A stretch of 64,000 nucleotides of DNA from Methylobacterium sp. NEAU K (GCF_030700285.1 NZ_JAUYZJ010000006.1:124001-188000), one strand, 5' to 3'; shown: positions 26,082 to 35,540, numbered from the stretch's first letter. The notes: generated from the sequence alone by a model not told the origin. Numbers and translations: made by a program.

Positions 26082-26945
26082 TCAATGCGCCATCAGCACC
26101 GGCATGTCGGCATGGGCCAGCACGTGGCTGGTGACGCCGCCGAAGATCATCTGGCGCAGGCGGCTCTGTGTATAGGCACCCTTGATCAGGAGATCACAGC
26201 CGAAGGCCTTTGCCTCGGCGAGAAACGTCTCGCCGGGCACGCGCCGGCCGGCGGGAAGGGCCCGGTGCGAGGCCGCCACGCCCTCGCAGGCCAGCGCCTG
26301 GGCGAGGTCCTGGGCGCTCGGACCCGGCACCATGCCGCCCTCGACGCTCAGCACCAGCACCCGCTCGGCCCGCCGCAGGAACGGCATGGCGAAGGCCACC
26401 GCCCGGGCGGTCTCGGTGGATCCGTTCCAGGCGATCAGGATCGCCTCGCCGAGGGATGCGGGCGGGGCGGGGGGCGCCAGCAGGATCGGGCGGCCGCCCT
26501 CGAACAGCGCGGTCTCGAAGGTTGTCATGCGGGGGGCGTTGTCGGTGGTCCCCGGGCGCCCGACCACGGTGGCCGAGAACAACCGGGCGTACTGGCCGAG
26601 GAATGCGTCTCCGGGGGGAACGTCCTGGCGCCAGCGATAGCGCGGCCCGGCATCCGGCACCCGCTCCGGGATGCAGAGCCCGTCGCGGGCGTGCCGCGGG
26701 ATGCCGGCCGCATCCATGTAGGCGACGAAGCGGCCGCCGGCCTCCTCGGCCTCGGCGCGGTCGGCCTCCTCGTCGCGCAGCCAGGTCATGCCGCCGACCA
26801 TGTCGACGGGCACGTACTCGGCCAGCGCCGGGCGCAGCGAGACCCCCTCGATCAGGCTGCCGAAGCGCGTCGCCGCCAGCCGCGTGGTCTCGAACACGGA
26901 GGGCAGCGCGTCGTGCATCGCCACGGGTACGAGCAAGGTCTTCAT
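26082..26945 (-). CDS. Universal stress protein family (tandem-length)
   Basis: The 287-residue protein begins MKTLLVPVAMHDALPSVFETTRLAA and ends with KGAYTQSRLRQMIFGGVTSHVLAHADMPVLMAH, the alphaproteobacterial tandem Usp signature in which the second half keeps the G-x2-G-x(9)-G-like nucleotide-binding loop. Usp proteins are cytosolic and respond to starvation or redox stress. It stands alone between the exported protein downstream and the acyltransferase upstream. Confidence 0.88.
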   Translation of the reverse strand: MKTLLVPVAMHDALPSVFETTRLAATRFGSLIEGVSLRPALAEYVPVDMVGGMTWLRDEEADRAEAEEAGGRFVAYMDAAGIPRHARDGLCIPERVPDAGPRYRWRQDVPPGDAFLGQYARLFSATVVGRPGTTDNAPRMTTFETALFEGGRPILLAPPAPPASLGEAILIAWNGSTETARAVAFAMPFLRRAERVLVLSVEGGMVPGPSAQDLAQALACEGVAASHRALPAGRRVPGETFLAEAKAFGCDLLIKGAYTQSRLRQMIFGGVTSHVLAHADMPVLMAH

Positions 26946-26972
26946 CGCAGCGTCCTCCTCCGGTGCCCAAGG

Positions 26973-28136
26973 CTAATCCGCGCGCGGCCCAGGGGGAACC
27001 GGGGCGGGCGCGGGACGCACACGGTTTTGCGTGCCGCCCGGATCGAGGCGGGCGCGCAGGGTCCGGGTCAGCGGCCGCTCCACGTAGCGATGGACGAGGA
27101 CAGCCGCCACGACGCTCGCGGCCAGCATCACGACCATCCCGCCCCAGGGGTGAAGGGCCGAGGCGAGGCCGAGCCGCAGCAGCCCCTCGCGCACGAGTCG
27201 CAGCGCGAAGGGGTGGACGAGGTACAGGGCGTAGGACGCGTCCCCCAGGATCACCAGCCCGCGCACGGGGGCGGGCAGCGCCGCGACCTGGGCGGCATTC
27301 CGCTCCGGCCCGAGGGCCGCAGCCACGAGCAGCGCCGCGGGAACACCGATGAGGAGCGGGCGCAGGAACCCGTCGGCCTCGCCCGTGCCGGCGAGCAGGC
27401 GGGCGGCCACAGCGAGGCCGAGGAGGCCGAGGGCCGCGAGCCCGAGGCGATACGGGAGGCCCGGTTGAAATCCCTCCCGGCGGGCGAGGGCGAGCCCGGC
27501 GCCCAGCACGAATTCGAGCACGATCGGGTTCGCCCAGAACCGGACCGGCAGCGGCATGCCCGGCGCCAGTGCCCCCGCGGTGACGAGCAGCGTCAGGGCT
27601 AGGGCGAGCCACGCCACGGCGCCCCGCTGTCCCAAGCCGAGCCCGAAGGCGAAGAGACCATAGAAGAAGGCCTCGTAGTTCAGGGTCCAGCCGAGCCCGT
27701 AGAGGGGCTGGACGGTACCGTCCGGCCTGGCCGCCGGCCAGAACAGGAACCCGGCCAGGATCGCGTCCGGGTCGTGCACCAGGGCCGCCGCATCCCCCAG
27801 GAGGTCGGGCCGTGCCAGGGCGAGGGCCAGGTAGAGCAGGCTCACCAGCCAGTAGAGCGGCACCACCCTGGCGATCCGGTGGGCGAGGAAGCGGGCCCGC
27901 CCGCCCCGTGCCCCGAAAAGCCGCCCGCTCGCGTGCACGATGACGAAGCCCGAGATCACGAAGAACAGGTCAACTCCGCCCCACCAGGGCAGGAGCGCGC
28001 CGGGATCGAGCGCCGGCCCAGCGCCGCGTTCGGCCAGCAGCCCCGCCTCGTGCCGCACATGGTGCCACGCCACCATAAGGGCCGCGGCGGCGCGCAGGAT
28101 CTGGACCGCGATGAGAATCACGGCGCCTTCGACCAA
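26973..28136 (-). CDS. Acyltransferase 3 family membrane protein
   Basis: The 387-residue protein is almost entirely transmembrane (about ten segments) with the family signatures LRAAAALMVAWHHVRHEAG (catalytic-type histidine), WWGGVDLFFVISGFVI and FLAHRIARVVPLYWL near the N-terminus and YLVHPFALRLV near the C-terminus. Members O-acylate exopolysaccharide, Nod factors or lipopolysaccharide sugars at the inner membrane. No polysaccharide genes adjoin it, so its acceptor is unknown. Confidence 0.9.
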   Translation of the reverse strand: MVEGAVILIAVQILRAAAALMVAWHHVRHEAGLLAERGAGPALDPGALLPWWGGVDLFFVISGFVIVHASGRLFGARGGRARFLAHRIARVVPLYWLVSLLYLALALARPDLLGDAAALVHDPDAILAGFLFWPAARPDGTVQPLYGLGWTLNYEAFFYGLFAFGLGLGQRGAVAWLALALTLLVTAGALAPGMPLPVRFWANPIVLEFVLGAGLALARREGFQPGLPYRLGLAALGLLGLAVAARLLAGTGEADGFLRPLLIGVPAALLVAAALGPERNAAQVAALPAPVRGLVILGDASYALYLVHPFALRLVREGLLRLGLASALHPWGGMVVMLAASVVAAVLVHRYVERPLTRTLRARLDPGGTQNRVRPAPAPVPPGPRAD

Positions 28137-28298
28137 TCGAGAGCCTGCATCGTCCTCGTCTCACAGCAAAAAACGGCAGGAACCATAGGCCGATGGCTCC
28201 GTTGACGCACCAATTCGCGAATCTTTTGCCGTGAGGTCTTGGGCCTCCGCACGGGGCTACCCTGCCGGTTCGCGTCTCAATTAGGATAAGAGGTCACA

Positions 28299-29003
28299 AT
28301 GCTGAAGAACTCTGCTGCCGCGTCTGCGCTCGTCCTGGCGCTGTCGACCCCCGCCTTCGCGCAGGGGGCGAACGATTTCCGCCTGCAGTCGATGCAGGCG
28401 AACGCCTTCGAGATCCAGGCCTCCCAGATCGCGCTGTCGAAGTCGCGCAACCCGAGGGTCCGCTCCTACGCCCAGGAGGCCATCCGCGACCACCGCGCCG
28501 CGAACGTGGCCCTGGCCGGCGGCGAGGGCAACGTGATGGCCGCCCATGACCCGGGCCTCGGCGGCGTCATCGGGGCTCCGCTTGCGGTAGCAGGCAGCGC
28601 CGTCGGCGCCGGTGTCGGCGCGGCGACGGGCGTTGTCGGCGGCACGCTGTCGGGCGGCCCGATCGGCGGGCTCGAGGGTGCTGGTGCGGGTGCCGCCAGC
28701 GGGGCGGCGGCGGGCAGCCGTATCGGCCGCGGCGACGCCATGAGCACCGGTGCCGCGACGATCGTTCCGCCGAGCCCCGAGCAGCAGGCGATGCTCGCGG
28801 AGCTGTCTGCGACCCCGCCCGGCCCGCGCTTCGATCGACTCTACGCGACCCAGCAGATCCAGGCGCACCGGATGACGATCGCGATGACCCAGGGCTACGC
28901 CCAGGGCGGCCCGAACCCGGCCCTGCGGAACTACGCGCAGCAGGCCCTGCCGGCCCTCCAGATGCACTACGATCAGGCCCAGCGCCTGCCGGGCGCCATG
29001 TAG
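28299..29003 (+). CDS. DUF4142-type exported protein with a glycine-rich insertion
   Basis: The 234-residue protein has a signal peptide (MLKNSAAASALVLALSTPAFA), an alpha-helical N-half typical of DUF4142 (DFRLQSMQANAFEIQASQIALSKS and VRSYAQEAIRDHRAAN), then about 75 residues of Gly/Ala repeat resembling a glycine zipper (GAGVGAATGVVGG, GAGAGAASGAAAG), and a helical C-half that resumes the domain (LYATQQIQAHRMTIAMTQGYA, LRNYAQQALPALQMHYDQA). A GAGG ribosome binding site precedes the ATG. DUF4142 proteins are periplasmic and stress-linked; the split by a possible membrane-active zipper is unusual. Confidence 0.8.
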   Translation: MLKNSAAASALVLALSTPAFAQGANDFRLQSMQANAFEIQASQIALSKSRNPRVRSYAQEAIRDHRAANVALAGGEGNVMAAHDPGLGGVIGAPLAVAGSAVGAGVGAATGVVGGTLSGGPIGGLEGAGAGAASGAAAGSRIGRGDAMSTGAATIVPPSPEQQAMLAELSATPPGPRFDRLYATQQIQAHRMTIAMTQGYAQGGPNPALRNYAQQALPALQMHYDQAQRLPGAM

Positions 29004-29095
29004 GACGTGTCGGCCCGGCCTCGGCCGGGCCACCCGGACAGACCGGCGGCGGGTGCGAGCCCGGCGCCGTTTTCAGGTTCGGTCGCGCCCCGCGC

Positions 29096-29761
29096 TCAGT
29101 CGCAGGAGATCGCGGCGCTGGGCAGGATCCGGCCGCCGGCGGCATCGACCGCGGGATGGAAATCGCCCGTCTCGGGATCGCGCACCAGAAGCACCCCGTT
29201 GGCGACACCGAAATGTGCGCCGTGGATCTTGAGCCTTCCATCATCCACCCGCTCTTTCACGAACGGGAAGGTCAGCAGGTTCTCCATGCTCTGGCTGACC
29301 ATGGCGTGCTCCATCCGGGTCAGGTAGTCGGGCGCGCTCGAATCGCCGGCCTTCGCCTCTGCGGGTGCCACGAGCGAGACCCACTTGCCGATGAAGTTGC
29401 CCGTCGAGAGCGGCTTGGCCTTGTTCGCGTAGGCCTTGATGCCCCCGCAGGTGGCGTGCCCAAGCACGACGATGTGCTTCACCTCCAAGGCCTGGACCGC
29501 GAACTCGAGTGCCGCCGAGGTCCCGTGATAGTCGCCGTCGGTCTCGTAGATCGGCACGATGTTGGCGACGTTGCGGATCACGAACAACTCGCCGGGGCCG
29601 GCATCGAAGATCGCCTCTGGAGCCACGCGGCTGTCGCAGCAGCTGATCACCAGGATTTGAGGATCCTGGCTTTGGGCGAGCTGCGCGAAGCGGCGGCGCT
29701 CGGTGGGGAAGCGATCCGACAAGAACGACTGATAGCCCTTGGTCAGGAATTCAGGGAACAT
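29096..29761 (-). CDS. Beta-class carbonic anhydrase
   Basis: The 221-residue protein carries the zinc and catalytic residues of beta carbonic anhydrases: CCDSRVAPEAIF (Cys ligand and the Asp-Arg pair) and VLGHATCGGIKAY (His and Cys ligands). It interconverts CO2 and bicarbonate in the cytosol, which matters for carboxylating steps in methylotrophs. It has its own intergenic spaces on both sides and no clear operon partner. Confidence 0.93.
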   Translation of the reverse strand: MFPEFLTKGYQSFLSDRFPTERRRFAQLAQSQDPQILVISCCDSRVAPEAIFDAGPGELFVIRNVANIVPIYETDGDYHGTSAALEFAVQALEVKHIVVLGHATCGGIKAYANKAKPLSTGNFIGKWVSLVAPAEAKAGDSSAPDYLTRMEHAMVSQSMENLLTFPFVKERVDDGRLKIHGAHFGVANGVLLVRDPETGDFHPAVDAAGGRILPSAAISCD

Positions 29762-29806
29762 GCGATCTCCTCGTGTTTCGGGATCCTCGTAGCTGCGAGG
29801 CCCGGC

Positions 29807-30322
29807 TCAATGGTCGCGCCAAGTCAGAACGCGCGGAAGGCTAGGAATAGTCCCCGCCGCGAGGTCGGCCGCGAGGTCGGCTAGGCCGGCCGGCTCGACC
29901 CGCTCGCCGCTTGCCCGGAGGTCGGCGATCGGCCACCAGCGGGTTCCGATCACCGGGTTGTCCTCGGTCTCGGCGAGCCGGCTGGTGTCGACCCGATCGT
30001 CGGCGAGCCGGACCAGGAAGTAGCGCTCGCGGGCGTCCCGCGCTTGGCGGAACAGGTGGAACGGACCGTCGCAGGCGGCGACCTGCGGGCCGATCTCGAC
30101 ATCGCCGCGGCCGATCTCCTCCTCGAGTTCTCGCCGGCAGGCGGTGACGTGGTCCTCGCCGGGCTCCAGGCCGCCGCCGGGCATGAACCAGAAGCGCAAC
30201 GGCTCGCCGTCCGGCCCCTTCGCGTGGACCGACGCGTAGGCGATCAGCAGGATCCGGTCCTGTGAATCGAGGACGATGGCCCGGGCGATGTGGCGGACCG
30301 GAAGAGGAGTGTCTGCGCTCAT
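29807..30322 (-). CDS. Nudix hydrolase
   Basis: The 171-residue protein contains a complete Nudix box, GGGLEPGEDHVTACRRELEEEIG, preceded by RFWFMPGG. The N-terminal HIARAIVLDSQDRILLIAYAS and later RYFLVRLADD fit MutT-like pyrophosphohydrolases. The substrate is not evident. It lies upstream of the carbonic anhydrase gene on the same strand, 45 bases away. Confidence 0.88.
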   Translation of the reverse strand: MSADTPLPVRHIARAIVLDSQDRILLIAYASVHAKGPDGEPLRFWFMPGGGLEPGEDHVTACRRELEEEIGRGDVEIGPQVAACDGPFHLFRQARDARERYFLVRLADDRVDTSRLAETEDNPVIGTRWWPIADLRASGERVEPAGLADLAADLAAGTIPSLPRVLTWRDH

Positions 30323-30860
30323 GGGGATTGAGCTAGAGCGTTGCGTCCCGGACGAACACCGGTCGGGCTCGACAGATCGATTTATTCAGGGGTTTATCCG
30401 GCTGGAACGGGGTCCCGGACTCGGGCGACCGGCCGCCGGGCGGGTATATGGCCGTCCATCCGGGCACGATCGAGCGCCGCCTCGACGGGAAGCGTCAGCA
30501 CGCGCCACGTCACGCGTCATTTGCCAGTACTCGGATGTGCACGCGCTGGTTCGATCCGGTTCTCGAACGCCCTGTCGCAGCGATGGGAGAACCATCACCG
30601 TGCCCGCGCGGCCCAAGCAGGTTCTACAACCTCACGCGCATTCGATACTCAGGGCCACGCCCGCAGCCGCCGACCTCACGGCCCGGCCGCGCAGCACAGA
30701 CGATATGGCTACGCCGAGGGCTGCGGCTGCGTCTGTACGGGCAGGCGCCCGGACCGACACAAAGAACAGCCCCGAGACGGCGCCGCATCAATGCCATGGA
30801 TAATATTTATATATTTTTTATTAAGACATACCACGATGAACAAAGCCGCAATCAACAGTC
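30323..30860. other. Intergenic stretch ending in an AT-rich patch
   Basis: No frame here has coding character. From about 30798 the composition flips to AT-rich (runs such as ATATTTATATATTTTTTATTAAG), unlike the GC-rich surroundings, and this leads straight into the decayed gene at 30861-31228. This may be a foreign insertion edge or a promoter region. Confidence 0.4.
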
Positions 30861-31228
30861 AATAATTGGATAAATTTCGATTACATTGGCTCCGTCATCG
30901 ATAAAAATACCTGGGAAGGCCTCGGCAATGCCCGGGGCACGATGACGGAGACGGTAGTGCTTGTTCGCGGCCGGGGCCCCTCCAGGCCGCGATTGCGTTC
31001 ACGAAACCGGACGGCAACACGAGCAGTCGGTGCACCGGCAGGGTCACGACCGACGCACAAGGGCGCATGACGGCCGTCGGGAGGTTTAAGGTCGCGAAGG
31101 CAACCGGTGTCTTCGAGGGCTTGAAGAGCACTGGCTCGGCTGCCGCGACGTTCTCGGCGCCGACGGATCGGACCACCGTCTGGAAGGGCAATGGCAAGCC
31201 GCCGCTCGCCATGCCATCGAGCCGGTGA
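30861..31228 (+). pseudogene. Decayed small exported-type protein gene (frameshifted, no start)
   Basis: Two frames read as consecutive halves of one protein. The first gives IGSVIDKNTWEGLGNARGTMTETVVLV, the second AIAFTKPDGNTSSRCTGRV continuing to MTAVGRFKVAKATGVFEGLKSTGSAAATFSAP and ending at a TGA at 31226-31228. The junction is near 30970, in a G/C-rich run, where one or two bases have been gained or lost. The pattern (a polar beta-strand protein in which GRFKV...TGVFEGLKGTG repeats the lipocalin/dirigent-like barrel edge) is coherent across the frame change. No start codon or signal peptide is found upstream in the AT-rich patch. Confidence 0.5.
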
Positions 31229-31337
31229 GCAGAGGCGAACGGAGCCGCCCGCCCTGTCGAGCGGGCGGGAGCCCCGGGTGACGATGTCGAACGGCGCCAC
31301 CCCTTGCGGGCCGCGTCTCGGGCGGCGCGTTCCGACC

Positions 31338-32090
31338 TCACACAAGTGGCATCGGTTCGCGCAGTGCCGGTGCCCAGATCACGACCGGCAGTCCGTGCGC
31401 ATCGCGCTCCGGCAACTCCGGCAGCGGCACGGCGCATCCGGACAGGAGATCGCGGGCCACCACCAGGGCCGCCAGCGCGTCGAGATGATCGTCCTTCGGG
31501 ACGCCGGCGGCACGGGCGTCGAGCAGCGCCGTCGGAAGGCCAGCCGCGGCGAGGAGTGAACGCCGCATGGCCAATCCCTCCCGGGCGCGCGGTCCCTTCT
31601 TCGGCAGGCCCAGCGGTCGGCCGCCGTTGAGAGCGTGGAAGGCGACCTCCGGATGGACCTCGTGGACCCGCATCCGGACCTCCGGCCGGTCGCGCAGCAG
31701 TCCATCGACCGCCCGGACGTACCGGAAGATGTTGTAACCCTGGATCGATGGCGCGAAGGGCGGATCGCTCGCCGCGCGCGAGGCGGCCTTGGCCGCTGCA
31801 TAGTCCGGCGCGTAGACGGCGGCCCGGGGCGGCATCGGGAAGACCGAGGACCGCGCCGGCCCGAGCCGGGCGCGGGCGGCCCGGTCGGCACCCCGACCGC
31901 CCCCAAGAATCCGGTCCGGCAGGCCGATCGGCACGTCGATGCCGACGATCAGCGGCTGTTCAGGCGCATCGAGGAGGGCCGCCACGTCGGTGAACACGGC
32001 GCAGCGGTGCCGGGCGGGATCGTCGAGATCGATCAGCGCGCCCGCCCAGGCGCCCCGGCAACCGTCGAGGCCAGCAACCCAGCGCGCCAT
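31338..32090 (-). CDS. DUF429 domain protein (predicted RNase H-like fold)
   Basis: The 250-residue protein begins MARWVAGLDGCRGAWAGALID, and continues with IVGIDVPIGLPD and a C-terminal VPKDDHLDALAALVVARDL, the three acidic motifs of DUF429. The family is predicted to have an RNase H-like fold with a carboxylate site, but no activity is established. It is divergent from the CitE-like gene. Confidence 0.85.
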   Translation of the reverse strand: MARWVAGLDGCRGAWAGALIDLDDPARHRCAVFTDVAALLDAPEQPLIVGIDVPIGLPDRILGGGRGADRAARARLGPARSSVFPMPPRAAVYAPDYAAAKAASRAASDPPFAPSIQGYNIFRYVRAVDGLLRDRPEVRMRVHEVHPEVAFHALNGGRPLGLPKKGPRAREGLAMRRSLLAAAGLPTALLDARAAGVPKDDHLDALAALVVARDLLSGCAVPLPELPERDAHGLPVVIWAPALREPMPLV

Positions 32091-32196
32091 CCGCGTCCTC
32101 CGAGGCGGGTCCGCCCCGCGATGCGTTCTTGCTCGGGACGCGGCGGAAAGCTATCGGCGACCGGATGGGCACAGCCGCCCGCCCGGGAGAAGCGTG

Positions 32197-33078
32197 ATGA
32201 GCGAGATCCGTCCCCGCCGCAGCGTGCTCGCGATGCCCGGCTCAAACGCCCGGGCCCTCGAGAAGGCGCGGGCGCTTCCAGCCGACGTGATCCTGATCGA
32301 TCTGGAGGACGGCGTCGCCCCAGAGATGAAGGATGCGTCCCGGGCGCGGGTCGCGGAAGCGGTCGCCGGGCGCGGCTTCGGACGGCGCGAGGTCGTGGTG
32401 CGGATCAATCCGCCCGAGACCGAGGACGGCGAGGCCGATCTGGAGGCGCTGGCTCAGGCCGGTCCGGACGCGATCCTGGTTCCGAAGGTCCGCACATCGG
32501 ACACGTTGATCGCCGTGGGGTCCCGCCTGCGCCGGCTCGGAGCACCGCCCGCGACACGAATCTGGGCGATGATCGAGACACCGATGGCGGTGGTGAACGC
32601 CGCCGAGATCGCCGGGGTGGCCCGGGACGTGGACGGACGCCTCGCTGCCCTGGTGATCGGCCCGAACGACCTCCTGAAGGCGGCCCGGATCCGCCCCCCG
32701 GGGCGGGCCGCCCTGGTCCCCTGGCTGATGACGGTGCTCGCCGCCGCCCGGGCCTACGAGATCGAGGCGATCGACGGTGTCTTCACCGACCTCAACGACG
32801 CGGCCGGGTTCGAGGCCGAGTGCGGGCAGGGGCGCGATCTCGGCTTCGACGGCAAGATGCTGATCCACCCGAGCCAGATCGGCCCGGCCAACGCCGCCTT
32901 CGGGCCCGACGCCGATGAGATCGCTCAGGCGCGCCGGGTGTCCGAGGCCTTCGCGGCACCTGAGAACCGCGAGCGCGGGGTCATCGCCCTGGACGGGCGC
33001 ATGGTGGAGCGCCTCCATGTCGAGGCTGCCCGGCGCACGTTGGCGGTGGCCGAGGCGATCGCGCGGCTCGGCGCGTGA
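32197..33078 (+). CDS. CitE/HpcH-HpaI family CoA-ester lyase
   Basis: From the ATG at 32197 (MSEIRPRRSVLAMPGSNARALEKARA) the protein has 293 residues. It shows the CitE fold: DVILIDLEDGVAPEMKDASR with metal-binding acids, VVRINPPETEDGEADLEAL, IWAMIETPMAVVNAAEIAG, and DGKMLIHPSQIGPANAAF. In methylotrophs, homologues include malyl-CoA lyase and malyl-CoA thioesterase of the serine and ethylmalonyl-CoA pathways; which reaction this one performs cannot be told from sequence. The next gene (dut) overlaps by four bases. Confidence 0.85.
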   Translation: MSEIRPRRSVLAMPGSNARALEKARALPADVILIDLEDGVAPEMKDASRARVAEAVAGRGFGRREVVVRINPPETEDGEADLEALAQAGPDAILVPKVRTSDTLIAVGSRLRRLGAPPATRIWAMIETPMAVVNAAEIAGVARDVDGRLAALVIGPNDLLKAARIRPPGRAALVPWLMTVLAAARAYEIEAIDGVFTDLNDAAGFEAECGQGRDLGFDGKMLIHPSQIGPANAAFGPDADEIAQARRVSEAFAAPENRERGVIALDGRMVERLHVEAARRTLAVAEAIARLGA

Positions 33079-33545
33079 GCGATCTGCCGGACGTCGGCCT
33101 GCGCCTGCTCGACCCTCGGCTCCCGGGCTGGGGCTTCCCCCGCTGGGGGTCCGCGGCGGCGGCGGGCCTCGACCTCCATGCCTGCCTCGACGCGCCGCTC
33201 GTGCTGTCGCCCCGGGGACAGGCCGTCCTGATCCCGGCGGGCTTCAGCGTGCTGATCCGCGATTCCGACTGGTGCGGGCTGGTCTTTCCCCGGTCCGGGC
33301 GCGGCCACCGCGACGGGCTGGTGCTCGGCAACGGAACCGGGGTGATCGACGCGGATTACGAGGGCCCCCTGATGGTCTCCGCCTGGAATCGCGACGACGC
33401 GAAGCCGATCCGGATCGAGCCGGGCGAACGGATCGCACAACTCGTGTTCACGCGGATCACCCGGCCGGCGCTGACCGTGCTGGAGGGTGAGGACGGCCCC
33501 GGCTCCGAGCGCGGATCGGGCGGGTTCGGGTCGAGCGGGCGTTAG
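33075..33545 (+). CDS. dut: dUTP diphosphatase
   Basis: The 156-residue protein has the five dUTPase motifs: AAAAGLDLHA, PRSGRGHRDGLVLGN, GTGVIDADYEGPL, PGERIAQLVF and the Gly-rich C-terminal RGSGGFGSSG. It removes dUTP and makes dUMP. A GTG start overlaps the lyase stop (GTGA at 33075-33078). Motif 3 and the DYEG step, including the catalytic aspartate, are intact. Confidence 0.93.
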   Translation: MSDLPDVGLRLLDPRLPGWGFPRWGSAAAAGLDLHACLDAPLVLSPRGQAVLIPAGFSVLIRDSDWCGLVFPRSGRGHRDGLVLGNGTGVIDADYEGPLMVSAWNRDDAKPIRIEPGERIAQLVFTRITRPALTVLEGEDGPGSERGSGGFGSSGR

Positions 33546-33611
33546 GCGCGCCCGGCCGGATCCATCCTGGCACGGGCCCGGTAGGGTGAACGGGCGCCGG
33601 GGCGTCGATGC

Positions 33612-34514
33612 TCAATCCAGCGTTTTGCCCAACCGCCCGGCGAGATCCTGGATGAACTGGAAGGCGGTGCGGCCCGAGCGGGAGCCGCGGGTGGTGGCCC
33701 ATTCCAGCGCCTGGGCGCGCAGCTGCTCCGGCGGAAGGTCGAGGCCGTAGCGGTCGGCATAGGCGCGGATCATCGCCAGGAACTCGTCCTGGCTGCATTT
33801 GTGGAAGCCGAGCCAGAGGCCGAACCGGTCGGAGAGCGAGACCTTCTCCTCCACCGCCTCGCCGGGGTTGATCGCGGTCGAGCGCTCGTTCTCGACCATC
33901 TCGCGGGCGAGGAGGTGCCGGCGGTTGGAGGTGGCGTAGAACAGGACGTTGCCCGGCCGGCCCTCGATGCCGCCGTCGAGCGCGGTCTTGAGCGACTTGT
34001 ACGAGGTGTCGTCGGCGTCGAAGGAGAGGTCGTCGCAATAGACCAGCCAGCGATGCGGGTCTGGGCGCAGGACCGCCATCAGGTCGGGCAGGGCCTCGAT
34101 GTCCTCGCGGTGGATCTCGACGAGCTTCATCGGCAGGGCGCCGCCGGGCCGGCGGGCGTTTATCTCTGCATGGGCGGCCTTGACCAGCGAGGACTTGCCC
34201 ATGCCCCGGGCGCCCCACAGCAGCGCGTTGTTTGCCGGGAGGCCACGGGCGAAGCGCTCGGTGTTCTCGATGAGGATGTCGCGAGCCCGGTCGATGCCGG
34301 TGAGCAGGCCCATCTCCACCCGCGCCACCTGCGGCACCGGGCTCAGTCGCCGCTCGGGTCCCCACAGGAACGCGTCGGCCGCGTCCGGGTCGAAGGCCGG
34401 CGGGGCCAGAGGGGCCGCCCGCTCCAGCGCGGTGGCGATGCGCTCCAGGAGCGGCATCAGGGTCTCGAGGCTCGTCATCGGATCGGGGGTTCGCTTCCGG
34501 GTCGATCGAGCCAT
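33612..34514 (-). CDS. AAA-type ATPase of the DUF815 family
   Basis: The ATG at 34514 (MARSTRKRTPDPMTSLE), preceded by AGGA, gives 300 residues. Walker A is ALLWGARGMGKSSLVKAAHA and Walker B WLVYCDDLSFD; YDLDLPPEQ-like and SGRTAFQFIQDLA segments near the end are typical of DUF815. These are widespread single-domain ATPases of unknown role in alphaproteobacteria. An alternative start is the MTSLETL methionine 36 bases later. Confidence 0.85.
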   Translation of the reverse strand: MARSTRKRTPDPMTSLETLMPLLERIATALERAAPLAPPAFDPDAADAFLWGPERRLSPVPQVARVEMGLLTGIDRARDILIENTERFARGLPANNALLWGARGMGKSSLVKAAHAEINARRPGGALPMKLVEIHREDIEALPDLMAVLRPDPHRWLVYCDDLSFDADDTSYKSLKTALDGGIEGRPGNVLFYATSNRRHLLAREMVENERSTAINPGEAVEEKVSLSDRFGLWLGFHKCSQDEFLAMIRAYADRYGLDLPPEQLRAQALEWATTRGSRSGRTAFQFIQDLAGRLGKTLD

Positions 34515-34648
34515 CGTCCTACGGCGTTCGCCCGCGGAAATCATCCGCCTCCGTTGACGAGGTCCCGAGCGCTGAACGCGCTCCGGGATCGGGCGTTTGA
34601 TCTTCCGCGAGGACGAGCCGGATCGGCCGACACAAGGGGAGGGCGTCG

Positions 34649-35104
34649 ATGGACGCGGGATCGACGATCCGCATCAGGCAAGTCGGGAACGGAGCCGGCG
34701 CCTACGTGTTCGCGGTGGATTTCGGCGGAGCGCGGCCCGAGCTCATGACCGACGAGGCGCTCCCGATCGGCGGCGACACCGGGCCGGTCCCCGAGCAGCT
34801 TTTGATCTCCGGGGTGGCGAACTGCCTCTGTGCTAGCCTGGTCTTCGCCCTCGGAAAATTCCGGCAGGACGCGCAGGGCGTCGAGGCCGAGGCGACCTGC
34901 CAAGTGGAGCGAAACCCGGAAGGGCGCCTGCGGATCACCGGAATCGACGTGCGCATCCGCCTCGGCGCGGCGGCGGCCGAGATGCCCCGGATCGACCGGG
35001 TTCTAGAGCAGTTCGAGCGGTTCTGCACGGTCTCGGAGAGCGTCAAGGCCGGGATCCCGGTCTCCGTCTCGTTGGCGGATGGCTGCGGCACGCGCTTGAA
35101 ATGA
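34649..35104 (+). CDS. OsmC-like protein
   Basis: The 151-residue protein starts after a GGGAGG site and shows the OsmC pattern: a beta-rich N-half, then TGPVPEQLLISGVANCLCASLVFAL with the conserved cysteine and ERFCTVSESVKAGIPVSVSL with the second. OsmC proteins reduce organic hydroperoxides using two cysteines; both are present. Some close relatives are not peroxidases, so the physiological role is inferred. Confidence 0.85.
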   Translation: MDAGSTIRIRQVGNGAGAYVFAVDFGGARPELMTDEALPIGGDTGPVPEQLLISGVANCLCASLVFALGKFRQDAQGVEAEATCQVERNPEGRLRITGIDVRIRLGAAAAEMPRIDRVLEQFERFCTVSESVKAGIPVSVSLADGCGTRLK

Positions 35105-35174
35105 CCCGCGCCGGGAAAGATCGGCGGCCCGGCGCATTCTCTGCACGCGCACCCGCCACCGGATCGAGGTTCCC

Positions 35175-35540
35175 ATGCCCCCTGACGAACGCGATCACGC
35201 CCGTGAGCCGGGCGCTCTGGCCCGCCTCTTCAACCGGCGGGCCAATGCCGGCGATGTCGAGGGGCTGGTGGCCCTCTACGAACCGGAGGCCGTGCTGGCG
35301 GCCGGGCGGGTCGTCGCCACCGGGCATGAGGAGATCCGGGCCTTCTACGCGAAGCTTCTGGCGCGCAAGTCGGACTTTCCCGCTGCCGAGGCGCTTCCGC
35401 CCCTGCGCAGCGGCCCGCTCGCCCTGACCTTCGCGCGGCTGCCCGACGGCACGCTCTCGGTCGAGGTCGCCCGCGAGCAGCCGGACGGGACATGGCTCTG
35501 GGCGATCGACCAGTTGAAGATCGCGCCCCCGAAGGACTGA
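35175..35540 (+). CDS. SnoaL/NTF2-like protein
   Basis: The 121-residue protein has the helix-then-cone pattern of NTF2-like domains: [45 protein letters not shown] and a C-terminal [12 protein letters not shown] strand. This family includes DUF4440 and SnoaL-like proteins with no assigned enzyme here. It follows the OsmC gene by 70 bases on the same strand. Confidence 0.75.
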   Translation: MPPDERDHAREPGALARLFNRRANAGDVEGLVALYEPEAVLAAGRVVATGHEEIRAFYAKLLARKSDFPAAEALPPLRSGPLALTFARLPDGTLSVEVAREQPDGTWLWAIDQLKIAPPKD

